This document shows, piece by piece, positions 22,565 through 22,659 of a DNA stretch of 22,659 bases. The notes under the pieces were generated by a model. That model saw only the letters and a program-made list of their open reading frames with translations, was not told where the DNA came from and did not search any database. Positions within the stretch are counted from its first letter, which is position 1, and every line of letters begins with the position of its first letter. The stretch spans positions 1-22,659 of the forward strand of contig CAAFFL010000117.1 of assembly GCA_900762125.1 (NCBI GenBank), given 5' to 3'. The DNA comes from an uncultured Prevotella sp. GTDB taxonomy: Bacteria; Bacteroidota; Bacteroidia; Bacteroidales; Bacteroidaceae. The translations under genes and the position numbers were made by a program.

Positions 22565-22659
22565 CAAATTCAAGTCCGTTGACTCTCGAAACTGTTCATA
22601 AAAGACTTATTTTCAACGATTTCAAAGAACGATTAGTCCACTTTAACGGGACAGTAGTG

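Larger units (their letters stand above)
21342..22653 (-). mobile_element. Complete IS4-family insertion sequence
   Basis: Terminal inverted repeats are visible as TGTCCCGTTAAA at 21342-21353 and its exact complement TTTAACGGGACA at 22642-22653, with weaker similarity further inward. They enclose one transposase gene on the minus strand, and the element is about 1.3 kb. Only 6 bases follow the right end, so the target-site duplication cannot be checked; the left flank (CCATTAG) shows no obvious match to those six bases. Confidence 0.88.

Noticed and set aside
21331..22659. Target-site duplication flanking the IS4 element
   Set aside because: Only six bases (GTAGTG) follow the right end, and no matching sequence directly abuts the left end.

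Overview
The window reads as chromosomal DNA from a Bacteroidota member, most likely Prevotella or a close relative. The evidence is the SusC/SusD pair, several promoters of the TTTG / TAnnTTTG type used by this phylum, a folP-cdaA gene pair, PD-(D/E)XK-linked AAA-like proteins and a GC-rich coding style. Both ends of the window lie in insertion sequence DNA: a short IS1380-like stump on the left and a complete IS4-family element on the right, whose outer end falls 6 bases before the window stops. This is what a contig bounded by repeats would look like.

Left block (143-5952, all minus strand): murF, an AAA-like/nuclease protein, a GNAT acetyltransferase, a small outer-membrane-barrel-like protein with no usable start codon for its signal peptide, a 93-residue hypothetical protein and a secreted SGNH hydrolase. 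murF carries an in-frame run of a 7-base repeat.

Middle block (6094-13909, plus strand): an LctP-type lactate permease; an AT-rich toxin-antitoxin-like pair (DUF6922-like protein plus AbiEii-like nucleotidyltransferase with an altered catalytic motif); folP and cdaA (folate synthesis and c-di-AMP synthesis); pta and ackA behind a textbook promoter (acetyl-CoA to acetate with ATP formation); and a PfkB-family sugar kinase. Between ackA and the kinase is a roughly 200-base nested inverted-repeat element. The kinase ends in a clear rho-independent terminator.

Right block (14013-21322, plus strand): the most interesting part. A strong promoter drives a leader of about 230 nt that encodes a 29-residue peptide with 6 Cys and 5 Met. 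Two hairpins fold over its Cys codons, and a terminator-like hairpin followed by ten T residues lies downstream. After it come a PstS-like periplasmic protein, a SusC receptor broken by one missing base, a SusD lipoprotein, the apparent tail of a deleted gene, and a DAACS-family symporter whose NMNGCA motif recalls cystine carriers. My reading, which is inference, is a sulfur-amino-acid-controlled uptake operon regulated by ribosome-mediated attenuation.

No rRNA, tRNA or CRISPR array was seen.
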